Source: an uncultured Eubacteriales bacterium (GTDB lineage Bacteria; Bacillota; Clostridia; Oscillospirales; Oscillospiraceae). From it: a DNA stretch of 64,000 bases. This document shows, one piece after another, positions 8,444 through 16,418 of this stretch. Within the stretch, counting starts at the first letter, position 1. The number at the start of each line of letters is the position of its first letter. Both the position numbers and the translations under genes were made by a program. The stretch spans positions 173,972 through 237,971 of the forward strand of contig URPA01000001.1 of NCBI GenBank assembly GCA_900549545.1. The letters run 5' to 3'. The notes under the pieces are model-generated. The model made no database searches. It had not been told where the DNA came from and saw nothing but the letters and a program-made list of their open reading frames with translations.

Positions 8444-8452
8444 GGTTTATTC
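8424..8452 (-). promoter_or_regulatory. Candidate SigE-type promoter for spoIVA
   Basis: On the minus strand GAATAAA (8446-8452) is separated by 14 bases from CATAGACT (8424-8431), compared with the mother-cell SigE consensus kmATATT-N14-CATACAnT. The -10 matches six of eight positions; the -35 is weak. SpoIVA is SigE-controlled in Bacillus, which supports the call. Confidence 0.4.
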
Positions 8453-8459
8453 CAACGCC

Positions 8460-9227
8460 TTACAGCGTGGAAACTATCTGGTGATGGACTTTTGATACGG
8501 TGACTTCAAGCTCGGGGAAATTCTCTTTTATCATGCGCCCCAGCACAGGGACAATTGGGTTTTCGGTGCAGAAATGGTCAGCATCAATGAGGTTTATCCC
8601 AAGCTCCTCAGCAAGAAGAAACTGGTGATACTTCACATCCGCCGTCACATAAGTGTCACAGCCCTTTTCAAAGGCTGCCTGAACCTCGTCACCCCCGGCG
8701 CCGCCCATAACGGCGAGGCGCTTTATCGGTTTTCCGGCGTTATAATAGCGCATACCTTGCACATTGAGCTTTTCGCGGCACATTTTTGCAAAGTCCATAA
8801 ACTCCATGGCCTCGGGCAGCTCCCCTACCCTGCCGCAGTTTGCGGCATCAAGCCCCTGCGCACTCTTTGCACCCAGAAGCTCAATGAGCACATCGTTCAC
8901 CCCGCCGGGAGCAATGTCCAGATTCGTGTGCATGGATATGGCGGAGATACCTGCGCGGGCAAGGCGCAGCGTCTTTGCTCCCTTCCCTTCCGCCGTCACA
9001 TTATTAAGCCCGCCGAATATAAGCGGGTGGTGGGAGACGATGAGCTCCGTTCCCAGCGCAATGGCCTCATCTATCACCGCGTTTGTTATATCGAGCGCGA
9101 CGAGGACTTTGTTGACCTCCTGATGCAGAGAGCCGACCTGGATCCCGGCGTTATCAAAATCCATTTGCAGCTCAAGGGGCGCAATGCTCTGAAGATAGTC
9201 ATATATATCTGAAACTTTTATTGTCAT
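8460..9227 (-). CDS. Nif3-like dinuclear metal centre protein
   Basis: 255-residue NIF3/DUF34 family protein (YqfO/YbgI type) that forms hexameric toroids with a di-metal site. Seen: ELQMDFDNAGIQVG, ELIVSHHPLIFGG with the metal-binding His pair, SMHTNLDIAPGGVND, and near the C-terminus DADHFCTENPIV. This is the short form without the central insertion of B. subtilis YqfO. The biochemical role is unsettled in the literature. It overlaps the trmK stop codon, the usual Firmicutes arrangement of trmK followed by nif3. Confidence 0.92.
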   Translation of the reverse strand: MTIKVSDIYDYLQSIAPLELQMDFDNAGIQVGSLHQEVNKVLVALDITNAVIDEAIALGTELIVSHHPLIFGGLNNVTAEGKGAKTLRLARAGISAISMHTNLDIAPGGVNDVLIELLGAKSAQGLDAANCGRVGELPEAMEFMDFAKMCREKLNVQGMRYYNAGKPIKRLAVMGGAGGDEVQAAFEKGCDTYVTADVKYHQFLLAEELGINLIDADHFCTENPIVPVLGRMIKENFPELEVTVSKVHHQIVSTL

Positions 9228-9901
9228 ATTTTGCTTCCTTTTAGTTCAGTGAGAACGTTTTTGATAATTTCAAGGCGCGCGCTGTTCGGCATACCGCCGG
9301 AGCGCTCCATACCACTCAGGATATTTTCAAGCCGCTTCATCTGATTCGCGCGAAATTCCTCAAACAAGGGTTCATCCTTTAAAAGATCATATTTGCCTGC
9401 AAAGAGCTCCCCGTCAGTGAGCTTTGTCTCTCCGCCGAAGCGCGCGGTTATTACAGGATATATAACACCGTTATCCCGCACAAGACCTTCGGATAAAATC
9501 TCAAAGCCGTTATAAATGAGCCAGTATCGCAGCACATGAGGCTTTGTCATGGGCTGATATATATGCAGGTATTTGCTGCTCCAGCTCCACTCAGCCCGGT
9601 CTAAAATGCCGCATATCGTGTCCCCGCCCATGCCGGCGATGACAATAGTGTCCACCATATCAGGCGGGCAGAGCTCAAGCCCGTCACAAAGCAGGAAAGA
9701 AATTCTCTCGCTCTGATAAGCGGCTTCCGCGCTGCGGCGGGCGGCATCAAGCGGCTTCGGGCGGATGTCGGTTGCGATTATATTGCCGGTATAGCCGTTC
9801 TTGGCAAGGTGGACCGGCAGATAGCCATGATCCGTCCCAACATCGACGACGCCAATACCGTCGCTGATATATCCATATATTTTTTCAAGTCGTTTATTCA
9901 T
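9224..9901 (-). CDS. trmK: tRNA (adenine22-N1)-methyltransferase TrmK
   Basis: 225-residue SAM-dependent Rossmann methyltransferase that modifies A22 in the tRNA D-loop region. The SAM-binding loop is VVDVGTDHGYLPVHLA (about 19-34), followed by IIATDIRPKPLDAARR and the catalytic-region segment TIVIAGMGGDTI. Length and the MNKRLEKI start match the family. No convincing Shine-Dalgarno precedes the ATG because the leader is occupied by the 9914-9948 hairpin. It is translationally coupled to the Nif3-family gene. Confidence 0.92.
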   Translation of the reverse strand: MNKRLEKIYGYISDGIGVVDVGTDHGYLPVHLAKNGYTGNIIATDIRPKPLDAARRSAEAAYQSERISFLLCDGLELCPPDMVDTIVIAGMGGDTICGILDRAEWSWSSKYLHIYQPMTKPHVLRYWLIYNGFEILSEGLVRDNGVIYPVITARFGGETKLTDGELFAGKYDLLKDEPLFEEFRANQMKRLENILSGMERSGGMPNSARLEIIKNVLTELKGSKI

Positions 9902-9913
9902 AGGTATAAAAGC

Positions 9914-9948
9914 ACATGAAGCATTGAAATTAATTCAATGCTTCATGT
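9914..9948 (-). terminator. Long perfect hairpin between the DUF1858 gene and trmK
   Basis: ACATGAAGCATTGAA (9914-9928) pairs perfectly with TTCAATGCTTCATGT (9934-9948) over 15 base pairs. On the minus strand GCTTTTAT follows. It probably terminates the upstream DUF1858 transcript, and it leaves little room for a trmK leader. Confidence 0.6.
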
Positions 9949-9957
9949 TATCGTACT

Positions 9958-10158
9958 TCAAACAGTCTCCAGAAAAGCCTTCAGGGCTATGAGAAATTCA
10001 TCAGGGTCAACGCCGTGAACCGCGCAGGCCTGCTCAAGATTCTCACCGCTGGAGAGGGCACAGCCCATGCAGTGCATGCCTATCGCCTGAAAGGCGGGCA
10101 TAGCCTCGGGGCAGTTGGCAACGATGTCAGAAATAAGAGTTTCTCTTGTGATTTCCAT
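9958..10158 (-). CDS. DUF1858 domain protein
   Basis: 66-residue cytosolic protein of the DUF1858 family (ScdA/hybrid-cluster-associated N-terminal-like). It shows ITRETLISDIVANCPEAMPAF, then the signature GMHCMGCALSSGENLEQAC with Cys residues in CxxC spacing, and VDPDEFLIALKAFLE. The family is linked to redox or metal chemistry, but the function is unknown. The second in-frame ATG at 10158 is chosen because GGAG lies six bases before it; the ATG at 10170 has no spaced Shine-Dalgarno. Hairpins flank it on both sides, so it is probably monocistronic. Confidence 0.8.
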   Translation of the reverse strand: MEITRETLISDIVANCPEAMPAFQAIGMHCMGCALSSGENLEQACAVHGVDPDEFLIALKAFLETV

Positions 10159-10217
10159 TTTAATCTCCATTCCGCCGCATAACTGTCAGCACAAATTTTA
10201 ATAGGAAAATAATGAAA

Positions 10218-10249
10218 CAGTAAAGGGGCGCTCACGCGCCCCTTTACTG
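10218..10249. terminator. Strong hairpin between small zinc-ribbon and DUF1858 genes
   Basis: CAGTAAAGGGGCGC (10218-10231) pairs with GCGCCCCTTTACTG (10236-10249), 14 base pairs with a TCAC loop. It lies directly after the zinc-ribbon gene. The following U-tract on the minus strand is imperfect (TTTCATTATTTT). Confidence 0.7.
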
Positions 10250-10261
10250 CAAACAAGCCAA

Positions 10262-10540
10262 TCAGGCCTGCTCTCTCATCTTAGCAAAGCACTCGCTGCA
10301 GTAAACAGGGCGATCGGACTTGGGCTCGAAGGGAACCTTTGCCTCGCCGCCGCAGGCTGCGCAGACAGCAGTGAAGAACTCACGGGGGCCACGGGCCGCG
10401 TTCTTGCGAGCATCGCGGCAGGCCTTGCAGCGCTGGGGCTCATTCTGGAAGCCGCGCTCAGCGTAGAACTCCTGCTCACCGGCGGTAAATACGAACTCCT
10501 TACCACACTCTTTGCAAACTAAAGTCTTGTCTTCGTACAT
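10262..10540 (-). CDS. Zinc-ribbon domain protein
   Basis: 92-residue cytosolic protein with three CxxC pairs plus further Cys: LVCKECGKEF near the N-terminus, RCKACRDARK in the middle, and AVCAACGGEAKVPFEP followed by YCSECFAKM. This matches the probable zinc-binding domain plus C-terminal CxxC module found in many Clostridia. A nucleic-acid or regulatory role is plausible but not shown. GAGAGGATC precedes the ATG. It follows the SigH-like gene by 48 bases. Confidence 0.8.
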   Translation of the reverse strand: MYEDKTLVCKECGKEFVFTAGEQEFYAERGFQNEPQRCKACRDARKNAARGPREFFTAVCAACGGEAKVPFEPKSDRPVYCSECFAKMREQA

Positions 10541-10588
10541 TTTTGATCCTCTCTTTGATTATGTGCCGTTTATCGGCTGTATTTGCGT

Positions 10589-11206
10589 TCAGCTAAAGCT
10601 GATTTCGCCAAGATTAATGTCCCGCGCCAGTTTGCGCCTTATCCTCTGCACGGCATTGTCCACAGCTTTGGGCGTCTTCCCTAAGCGCGAGGCAATATCG
10701 CGATAGGAAAGGCCATCCAAATATAAAGCCAAAACCTTTATCTCAAGCTCAGACAACTGCGTGGAAAAGGCCGCATAAAGTTCTTCCTTGCTCTCTCTGG
10801 CCAGAACCAATTTCTCCGGGCTGAGCCGGAGCGCCTCTGGGATAGCCGATAATTGTGCGTTTGAATCTTCGGAGAGTTGCTCAAGCGACATGCCATCGTT
10901 AAGCGGGAAATGCTTTAATCGGGATGCGGACTTAACAGCTGATAATAAACGCATGTGTATGCAGTGCTCTGCGTAAGTGCGGAAGGAAGCGCCAAGCTCG
11001 CTTTTATAATTGCGGATGGCGGAGAGAAGGCCAAACATACCCTCCTGAATCAGATCCTCGCTGTCCCCTCCTGCAAGGAAGAGCGGGCGGGCGCAACTGC
11101 GGACAAGATACATATATCTTGCGGCCAAGGTTTCCTCAGCCTCCCTGTCCCCCTGTGCGGAGAGACTTTGCAGTTGTTCATCGCTTAGACTTGAATAATC
11201 CAACAT
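10589..11206 (-). CDS. RNA polymerase sigma factor, SigH (Spo0H)-like
   Basis: 205-residue sigma-70 family factor with region 2 (about 10-85; GGDSEDLIQEGMFGLLSAIRN and RTYAEHCIHMRLLSAVK) and region 4 (about 140-195; LSELEIKVLALYLDGLSYRDIASRLGKTPKAVDNAVQRIRRKL, written here in overlapping family order). Region 3 is lacking. Length and the region 2 wording resemble SigH, the transition-state and early-sporulation sigma factor. It has its own SigA-type promoter. Assignment to SigH rather than a paralogue is moderately supported. Confidence 0.75.
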   Translation of the reverse strand: MLDYSSLSDEQLQSLSAQGDREAEETLAARYMYLVRSCARPLFLAGGDSEDLIQEGMFGLLSAIRNYKSELGASFRTYAEHCIHMRLLSAVKSASRLKHFPLNDGMSLEQLSEDSNAQLSAIPEALRLSPEKLVLARESKEELYAAFSTQLSELEIKVLALYLDGLSYRDIASRLGKTPKAVDNAVQRIRRKLARDINLGEISFS

Positions 11207-11243
11207 ACTGTAACACTTATTCTCAGCTTAATATACAAATGAT

Positions 11244-11271
11244 ATTATACATCATTTTTGTACAAAGTCAA
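11244..11271 (-). promoter_or_regulatory. Sigma-A promoter for the SigH-like gene
   Basis: Minus strand TTGACT (11266-11271), a 16-base spacer and TATAAT (11244-11249), 38 bases before the start codon. Confidence 0.65.
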
Positions 11272-11313
11272 TATAATATTCTTAAATCGGCTTAGATATT
11301 TTACGTTTTTTGC

Positions 11314-12354
11314 TCAAATCTCCAATTCCTGCTGCCCCATGTAGGCAATGTGCAGGTGCTCATAGGCCTTTTTTGTAACGCAGCGGCCGCGGGGAGTGCG
11401 TATCAAAAAGCCGTTTTGCAGAAGGTACGGCTCATAAACATCCTCAAGCGTTACAGCCTCTTCGTTTATTGTCGCGGCCAGGGTTTCAAGGCCGACAGGG
11501 CCGCCGCCGTAAAACTCAATGATGCTTCTGAGCATACGCCTATCCAGCGCGTCAAGCCCCTGCTTGTCCACCTCGAGGCTGACAAGCGCCTCGTCGGCGA
11601 TCTTTTTTGTTATAACGCCGTTACCGCAGACCTGGGCAAAATCGCGCACACGCCGCAGAAGGCGGTTTGCGATTCGCGGTGTGCCTCTTGAGCGGGAGGC
11701 GATCTCCATCGCGCCGCTGCGCTCTATCTCAACGGAGAGAATGGCGGCGGAGCGCTCAACGATCATAAGCAGCTCCTCCGGCGTGTAGAGCTCAAGCCTG
11801 AGCGAGACGCCGAATCTGTCCCGGAGCGGAGCGGTGAGCTGGCCTGAGCGGGTCGTCGCGCCGATAAGCGTAAAATGCGGCAGGTCAAGGTGGATGGAGT
11901 TTGCCGAGGGGCCCTTGCCTAGGATGATATCAATGGCATAGTCCTCCATGGCGGGGTAAAGAATCTCCTCATATGCCCGGTTGAGACGGTGAATCTCGTC
12001 CACAAACAGGATATCACCTGGGTTGAGGTTTGTAAGCATGGCCACCAGATCGCCGGGCTTTTCGATTGCCGGGCCGGAGGTTATACGCATATTGACGCCC
12101 ATCTCATGGGCAATGACCGCCGCGAGAGTGGTCTTTCCAAGGCCCGGGGGGCCGTGGAGCAGCACATGGTCAAGCGGCTCATTACGCATTTTGGCGGCGT
12201 TTATAAAAATCTCAAGATTGTCCTTGGCCTTTTTCTGGCCGATGTACTCCGCCATCGTCCTCGGACGCAGAGAGCCCTCTCCGCTGTCCTCCGGCAGGCT
12301 TGCGGCGGTGGTAACAATCTCGTTATTCGTATCGCTGGAAAAACTGATACTCAT
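11314..12354 (-). CDS. ruvB: Holliday junction branch migration helicase RuvB
   Basis: 346-residue AAA+ motor that drives branch migration with RuvA. Seen: [12 protein letters not shown], Walker [13 protein letters not shown] (about 64-75), Walker [11 protein letters not shown], sensor segment [19 protein letters not shown], and the winged-helix C-terminus [11 protein letters not shown] and FLIRTPRGR. Full length. GGGAG precedes the ATG. It follows ruvA by 22 bases. Confidence 0.97.
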   Translation of the reverse strand: MSISFSSDTNNEIVTTAASLPEDSGEGSLRPRTMAEYIGQKKAKDNLEIFINAAKMRNEPLDHVLLHGPPGLGKTTLAAVIAHEMGVNMRITSGPAIEKPGDLVAMLTNLNPGDILFVDEIHRLNRAYEEILYPAMEDYAIDIILGKGPSANSIHLDLPHFTLIGATTRSGQLTAPLRDRFGVSLRLELYTPEELLMIVERSAAILSVEIERSGAMEIASRSRGTPRIANRLLRRVRDFAQVCGNGVITKKIADEALVSLEVDKQGLDALDRRMLRSIIEFYGGGPVGLETLAATINEEAVTLEDVYEPYLLQNGFLIRTPRGRCVTKKAYEHLHIAYMGQQELEI

Positions 12355-12376
12355 CTCAAGCTCCCATAAATATACT

Positions 12377-12976
12377 TCAATTTACCATGTTCTTCAGCAC
12401 GGCCTTGATAATATCCTCGGCCCTCATGCCGTCCACATTGAGCTTTCTCAGAACCGGTGCGACCTCAGCGCTGGAATAGCCCAGCATAGTAAGCGCGGCC
12501 ATGGCATCACCCATGGCGGAATTATCGCTGGTCGGCGCGTTCATGCTGACGGTGGGTATATCAACAACGCCAAGCTCTTTGGAAATCTTGTCCTTGAGCT
12601 CAAGGATTATCCTCTGGGCAATCTTCTTCCCGATACCCGGGGCCGCTGTCAGCGCCTTTTCATCGCCGTTCATAACGGCCAGCGCAAGCCCCTCGGAAGT
12701 ATTGCAGGAGAGAATTGACAGCGCCGCCTTCGGCCCCACGCCGGAGACAGAGATGAGCATTTCATAGCAGCGCTTCTCCCCTTTTGAGGCAAACCCGTAT
12801 AAATCAAAGCTGCTCTCTGTGATAGCCTCGGCAATATAGAGCCTGCGCTTTTCACCCATTTTGAGCGCGCCCGCGGTAGTAGCGGTTATATTCACGGCAA
12901 AGCCCACACCGCCGCAGTCAAGCACGGCAAGATTAGGCTGTATCTCGGCAACAACGCCTTCTAAGTGGTAGAACAT
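12377..12976 (-). CDS. ruvA: Holliday junction DNA-binding protein RuvA
   Basis: 199-residue junction-recognition subunit that loads RuvB. It has an N-terminal OB fold ([12 protein letters not shown] to about 63), helix-hairpin-helix motifs ([16 protein letters not shown] and [15 protein letters not shown]), and a C-terminal three-helix RuvB-contacting domain ([16 protein letters not shown]). The ATG at 12976 gives the canonical MFYHLEG start; an upstream in-frame extension lies inside ruvC. It overlaps the ruvC end by 16 bases, so translation is probably coupled. Confidence 0.96.
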   Translation of the reverse strand: MFYHLEGVVAEIQPNLAVLDCGGVGFAVNITATTAGALKMGEKRRLYIAEAITESSFDLYGFASKGEKRCYEMLISVSGVGPKAALSILSCNTSEGLALAVMNGDEKALTAAPGIGKKIAQRIILELKDKISKELGVVDIPTVSMNAPTSDNSAMGDAMAALTMLGYSSAEVAPVLRKLNVDGMRAEDIIKAVLKNMVN

Positions 12977-13473
12977 TCTTCCTTGTCCCCTCTGTATAAT
13001 AGAGATGTTGAGCTTCGGGCATGGCACAGGGCGAGCGCCACCGCATCAGCCGCGTCGTCGGGCTTCGGAGGTGCGGACAGGCCGCACAAACGGCGTACCA
13101 TGTCCATAACCTGGGCCTTTTCGGCCCGGCCATAGCCCACAACCGCTTGCTTTACCTGAAGCGGCGTATACTCATAAATACCGACCCCGGCTTTCCGGCA
13201 GGCCAGAAGGATAACTCCCCTGCCGTGAGCCACGGCGATGCCCGTTGTTATATTCGTATTGAAAAAAAGCTCTTCAATAGAGACTGCGTCCGGCTTAAAC
13301 GCCTCAAGCAGACGCTGAAGATCGTCATAAATCTGCTCAAGCCTCGAAGAGAGTCTGGTGTGGGCCGGCGTGGTGATAACGCCGCAGGTCACAAGCCTGT
13401 GCCTGTTTTTATCCGAATCCACAATACCAAAACCTATGGTCGCGATCCCCGGGTCTATACCCAATATACGCAT
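12961..13473 (-). CDS. ruvC: Crossover junction endodeoxyribonuclease RuvC
   Basis: 170-residue Holliday junction resolvase. Catalytic acidic residues are seen in the RNase H fold: Asp7 in ILGIDPGIA, Glu in VSIEELFF, and the pair in PPKPDDAADAVALALCH. VKQAVVGYGRAEKAQV is the conserved loop. It heads the ruvCAB cluster, and the upstream gap to 13657 should carry the divergent promoters. Confidence 0.96.
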   Translation of the reverse strand: MRILGIDPGIATIGFGIVDSDKNRHRLVTCGVITTPAHTRLSSRLEQIYDDLQRLLEAFKPDAVSIEELFFNTNITTGIAVAHGRGVILLACRKAGVGIYEYTPLQVKQAVVGYGRAEKAQVMDMVRRLCGLSAPPKPDDAADAVALALCHARSSTSLLYRGDKEECSTT

Positions 13474-13656
13474 TGTATCACATCCTAAGAGATTTTAGCA
13501 TAAACCGCTTTAATTGGCAACTAAAAGAAACTGCGGAGGTTTTTATTGGAGTTAAATTTGCTTAAACTTCAATAAAAAAATTTTTTTCGACAAAATTAGC
13601 TTTTTGTGCCTCTCGTGCGTCTAATATACAGAACACTTTGGAAGGAAGACTTTATC

Positions 13657-14586
13657 ATGCATCGTAACAAGACCTGCGCAACGGGGCGCAGGAGAAACAA
13701 GAATGGGAGATTAAAGAAATTATTTTTGTCACTGCTGGCAGTGTTTGCGGTTATAGGATCAAGCTCTATTTGTGCAATTCAGGTCCCACCCGCTTCGGCA
13801 GAGGATGAGCCTATTCTCGAATCACCGCCGCAAACGCAGCCTGTTGAGTCTACGCCACCGCTTGAGACGGAACCGCCGCTTGATACCGCCCCTCCAACAC
13901 CACCGGCGGATGAAGCAGAAATTATCGTAAATGATGAAGAAGCGCCGGAGCCTGAGGCAGGCTATGATTACTCAATGCCTGTGCCGGAATCCGAGATGGT
14001 GGATGACAGCTATTTTGACGATGCTGTTTTTATCGGGGACTCGCGGACGGAGGGGCTGATGATGTACACCAATCTCTCAAACGCGACTTTTTATACCGAC
14101 AAGGGGCTTACGGTCGACACGGTGTTTACAAAGCAGCTAATATACATAGACGGCGGCTGGTACTCCCCTATTGACGCTCTGCGCCACAGGGACTTTAAGA
14201 AGGTCTATCTAATGTTCGGTATCAACGAGGCAGGCTGGGCATACAGCGATATTTTTGCCGAGGATTACGCCAGAATGATAGACACCATCAAGGAGATAAA
14301 CCCCAATGCCTTGATCTACATTCAGCAGATCATGCCTGTCACCGAACACACCTCGCAGACCCACCGCAGCATAAAAATGAAGAAGATAAATGAGTATAAC
14401 TCCATACTCAGCCAAATTGCGGAGGATAAACAGGTGTATTTCATTGACACCGGCGCTGCGGTTGCGGGCGACGATGGATACCTGCCCTACGAGGCCGCGC
14501 AGGACGGGGTACACCTGAAAAAGCCTTATTGCGGCAAATGGCTGGATTACCTGAAAACACACACTGTTACAGACAAGGAAGGATAA
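13657..14586 (+). CDS. Secreted SGNH/GDSL-family hydrolase or esterase
   Basis: 309-residue exported protein. A basic N-terminus and hydrophobic segment (about 21-42) form a signal or anchor, followed by a Pro/Glu-rich linker (about 50-105). The catalytic domain has block I IGDSRTEG (Ser129), block III FGINEAG (Asn190) and block V QDGVH (Asp283, His286), so the triad is complete. Such enzymes add or remove O-acetyl or other acyl groups on cell-wall sugars. The ATG at 13657 is preferred because GGAAGGAAG lies just upstream and the signal peptide begins there. It opens a + strand cluster with an ECF sigma pair and an MBOAT acyltransferase. Exact substrate unknown. Confidence 0.8.
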   Translation: MHRNKTCATGRRRNKNGRLKKLFLSLLAVFAVIGSSSICAIQVPPASAEDEPILESPPQTQPVESTPPLETEPPLDTAPPTPPADEAEIIVNDEEAPEPEAGYDYSMPVPESEMVDDSYFDDAVFIGDSRTEGLMMYTNLSNATFYTDKGLTVDTVFTKQLIYIDGGWYSPIDALRHRDFKKVYLMFGINEAGWAYSDIFAEDYARMIDTIKEINPNALIYIQQIMPVTEHTSQTHRSIKMKKINEYNSILSQIAEDKQVYFIDTGAAVAGDDGYLPYEAAQDGVHLKKPYCGKWLDYLKTHTVTDKEG

Positions 14587-14592
14587 AAGAAT

Positions 14593-15048
14593 ATGAAACG
14601 GACGAAAAGATTAATTGCATTTATATTGTGCCTTGTGTCAATTGCGGCGTTGATGGGCTGCTCGGCCAAGGAAGAGACAACGGAGATCGACATTGACACT
14701 CTCGTGAGCGAGCTGCTGGAAAAAGTAGAATTTGAGGATGAGCTGAACGAAATTGATGACACGCTGGTAAAAAGGCTGTATAATATCGAAAGCTATGTAA
14801 AAGCCGCAGTCTATGTAAGCAGCGGCGCAACCGCCGAGGAGATAGCCGTGTTTGAATTTGACAGCGAAGCCGCCGCAGCGAACGGCCTTGAGATGGCGCA
14901 GGCAAGAATTGAGCGGCAGAAGGCCGATTATGAAGCCTATATCCCCCAGGAAGTTCAGAGGCTTGATAACGCTGTGGTGAAACAATCCGGCAGATATGTC
15001 ATTGTCTGCGTTTCAAGCGGCGACGAGGCGAAAAATATCATAGCCTAA
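14593..15048 (+). CDS. DUF4358 family lipoprotein
   Basis: 151-residue predicted lipoprotein. The signal peptide ends in a lipobox-like AALMGC, with Cys at about 23, followed by an acidic mature part. The domain resembles DUF4358: AAVYVSSGATAEEIAVFEF, EMAQARIERQKADYEAY and RYVIVCVSSG are typical. Only six bases separate it from the SGNH hydrolase gene, so it is cotranscribed. Function unknown; extracytoplasmic attachment to the membrane is inferred. Confidence 0.8.
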   Translation: MKRTKRLIAFILCLVSIAALMGCSAKEETTEIDIDTLVSELLEKVEFEDELNEIDDTLVKRLYNIESYVKAAVYVSSGATAEEIAVFEFDSEAAAANGLEMAQARIERQKADYEAYIPQEVQRLDNAVVKQSGRYVIVCVSSGDEAKNIIA

Positions 15049-15076
15049 TATCACCAAATCGAGTGAGGGACAGATT

Positions 15077-15568
15077 TTGAGTACGGAACATAAGCTCGTT
15101 GGGCTTATAAAAGCCAATCAGGAAAAATACTATCGTGTCGCCTATAGTTATGTAAAAAACCCGGATGACGCTCTGGATATCGTCAATGACGCTATCGTCA
15201 AGGCCCTGCAAAACATCACCACGCTGCGTGACAAAAAGCATCTTGAGACATGGTTTTACAGGATTTTGATAAACGAGAGCGTCTCCTTCGTGCGCAAATA
15301 CAGGCGAATTGTATATCTGGATGACTTGCCGGAGGCCCAGCTCCTTGAAGCGGAAAGCACCGACAGGGACGAGCAGATGACGCTGTATGCAGCCATAGAC
15401 AAGCTGTCACCAAAGCTGAGGACCGTGCTTATACTCCGCTTTTTCGAGGATATGAGATTTGATGAAATAGCCGAGATTACCTCGACAAAGCTCAGCACGG
15501 TAAAAGCAAGGCTTTATCGCGCGCTGGAGCTTTTGAAGATAGATATAGAGGGCGAAGATTATGTTTGA
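15077..15568 (+). CDS. ECF-type RNA polymerase sigma factor, SigV-like
   Basis: 163-residue ECF sigma factor with region 2 (YYRVAYSYVKNPDDALDIVND and HLETWFYRILINES) and region 4 (LSPKLRTVLILRFFEDM, FDEIAEITSTKLSTVKARLYRALELLK). The start is TTG at 15077 behind GAGGGA. It overlaps the anti-sigma gene by eight bases, which implies stoichiometric production. The RsiV-like partner makes SigV the closest known analogue; in Bacillus and Enterococcus SigV responds to lysozyme and controls wall O-acetylation. Confidence 0.85.
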   Translation: MSTEHKLVGLIKANQEKYYRVAYSYVKNPDDALDIVNDAIVKALQNITTLRDKKHLETWFYRILINESVSFVRKYRRIVYLDDLPEAQLLEAESTDRDEQMTLYAAIDKLSPKLRTVLILRFFEDMRFDEIAEITSTKLSTVKARLYRALELLKIDIEGEDYV

Positions 15569-16397
15569 TAAATCAGATTATTTGAATATAGAGATTCCCG
15601 ATGAGCTTGACGCCATTGTTGACGGCGCTATTCTTGAGGGTAAGCGGCAGCGCAAAGGCGGTGGCACGGCAGGCTTTTTCAAAAAAACAGCCGCAACAGC
15701 GGCGGCGCTGGTTATAAGCTTTGTGACACTTTTGAACGTCTCCCCCACCCTTGCACAGGCGGCGTATCAGATTCCCGTTCTGGGGGATTTGTGCCGTGTT
15801 GTCACCTTTAGGGAGTACCATTTTGAGGACGACGCAAAGTATGTTGACGCTAAAATTCCGCAGGTTGAGAATACTGGCAAAAGCGATTTAGAGGAGCGGG
15901 TGAATCTCGAGATTCAGAAGAAAATCGACGAGTGCATCAAAGAAAACGAGGAAGTAGCCGAGTCTTACTATAAAGCCTTTGTCGAAACAGGAGGAAATCC
16001 GGAGGATTTCAAGCCGGTGGGCATTACGGTGGATTACGATATAAAGAGCATTGACGAGGAGTATGTCTCCTTCGTCATTTATCAATACGAGACTGCCTTC
16101 AACGCGTACAATCACGAGATTTACTATAACCTCGATTTGGAGAGCGGGAAAAACCTCACGCTGAAGGATTGGCTCGGCAATGATTACCGCGAAATCGCCG
16201 TCACCAGCATTGAAAGCACTATCTCCCAGTGGAGCGAAGAGCAAAAGGCTATGCTGTGGGACGACCTGTCGATAATTGACCATATCAGCGAAGATACTGA
16301 TTTCTACATTAATGACGAGGGTAAAGCTGTTGTTGTGTTTGAGCGGTACGAGATCGCGGTCGGTGCGGCTGGCTCGCTTGAGTTTACTATACAATAA
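15561..16397 (+). CDS. RsiV-like anti-sigma factor (DUF3298 domain)
   Basis: 278-residue single-pass membrane protein. The N-terminal cytoplasmic segment (1-42) would bind the sigma factor, a membrane segment spans about 44-66, and the extracellular part ends in a DUF3298-like domain (about 180-278) with NHEIYYNLDLESGKNLTLKDW and FYINDEGKAVVVFERYEIA. RsiV of Bacillus binds lysozyme directly through this domain and is then cleaved to free SigV. Cognate pairing with the preceding ECF factor is inferred from the overlap. The inducing signal here is unknown. Confidence 0.82.
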   Translation: MFDKSDYLNIEIPDELDAIVDGAILEGKRQRKGGGTAGFFKKTAATAAALVISFVTLLNVSPTLAQAAYQIPVLGDLCRVVTFREYHFEDDAKYVDAKIPQVENTGKSDLEERVNLEIQKKIDECIKENEEVAESYYKAFVETGGNPEDFKPVGITVDYDIKSIDEEYVSFVIYQYETAFNAYNHEIYYNLDLESGKNLTLKDWLGNDYREIAVTSIESTISQWSEEQKAMLWDDLSIIDHISEDTDFYINDEGKAVVVFERYEIAVGAAGSLEFTIQ

Positions 16398-16418
16398 GGT
16401 GTGACCGGAGGAAGATAA

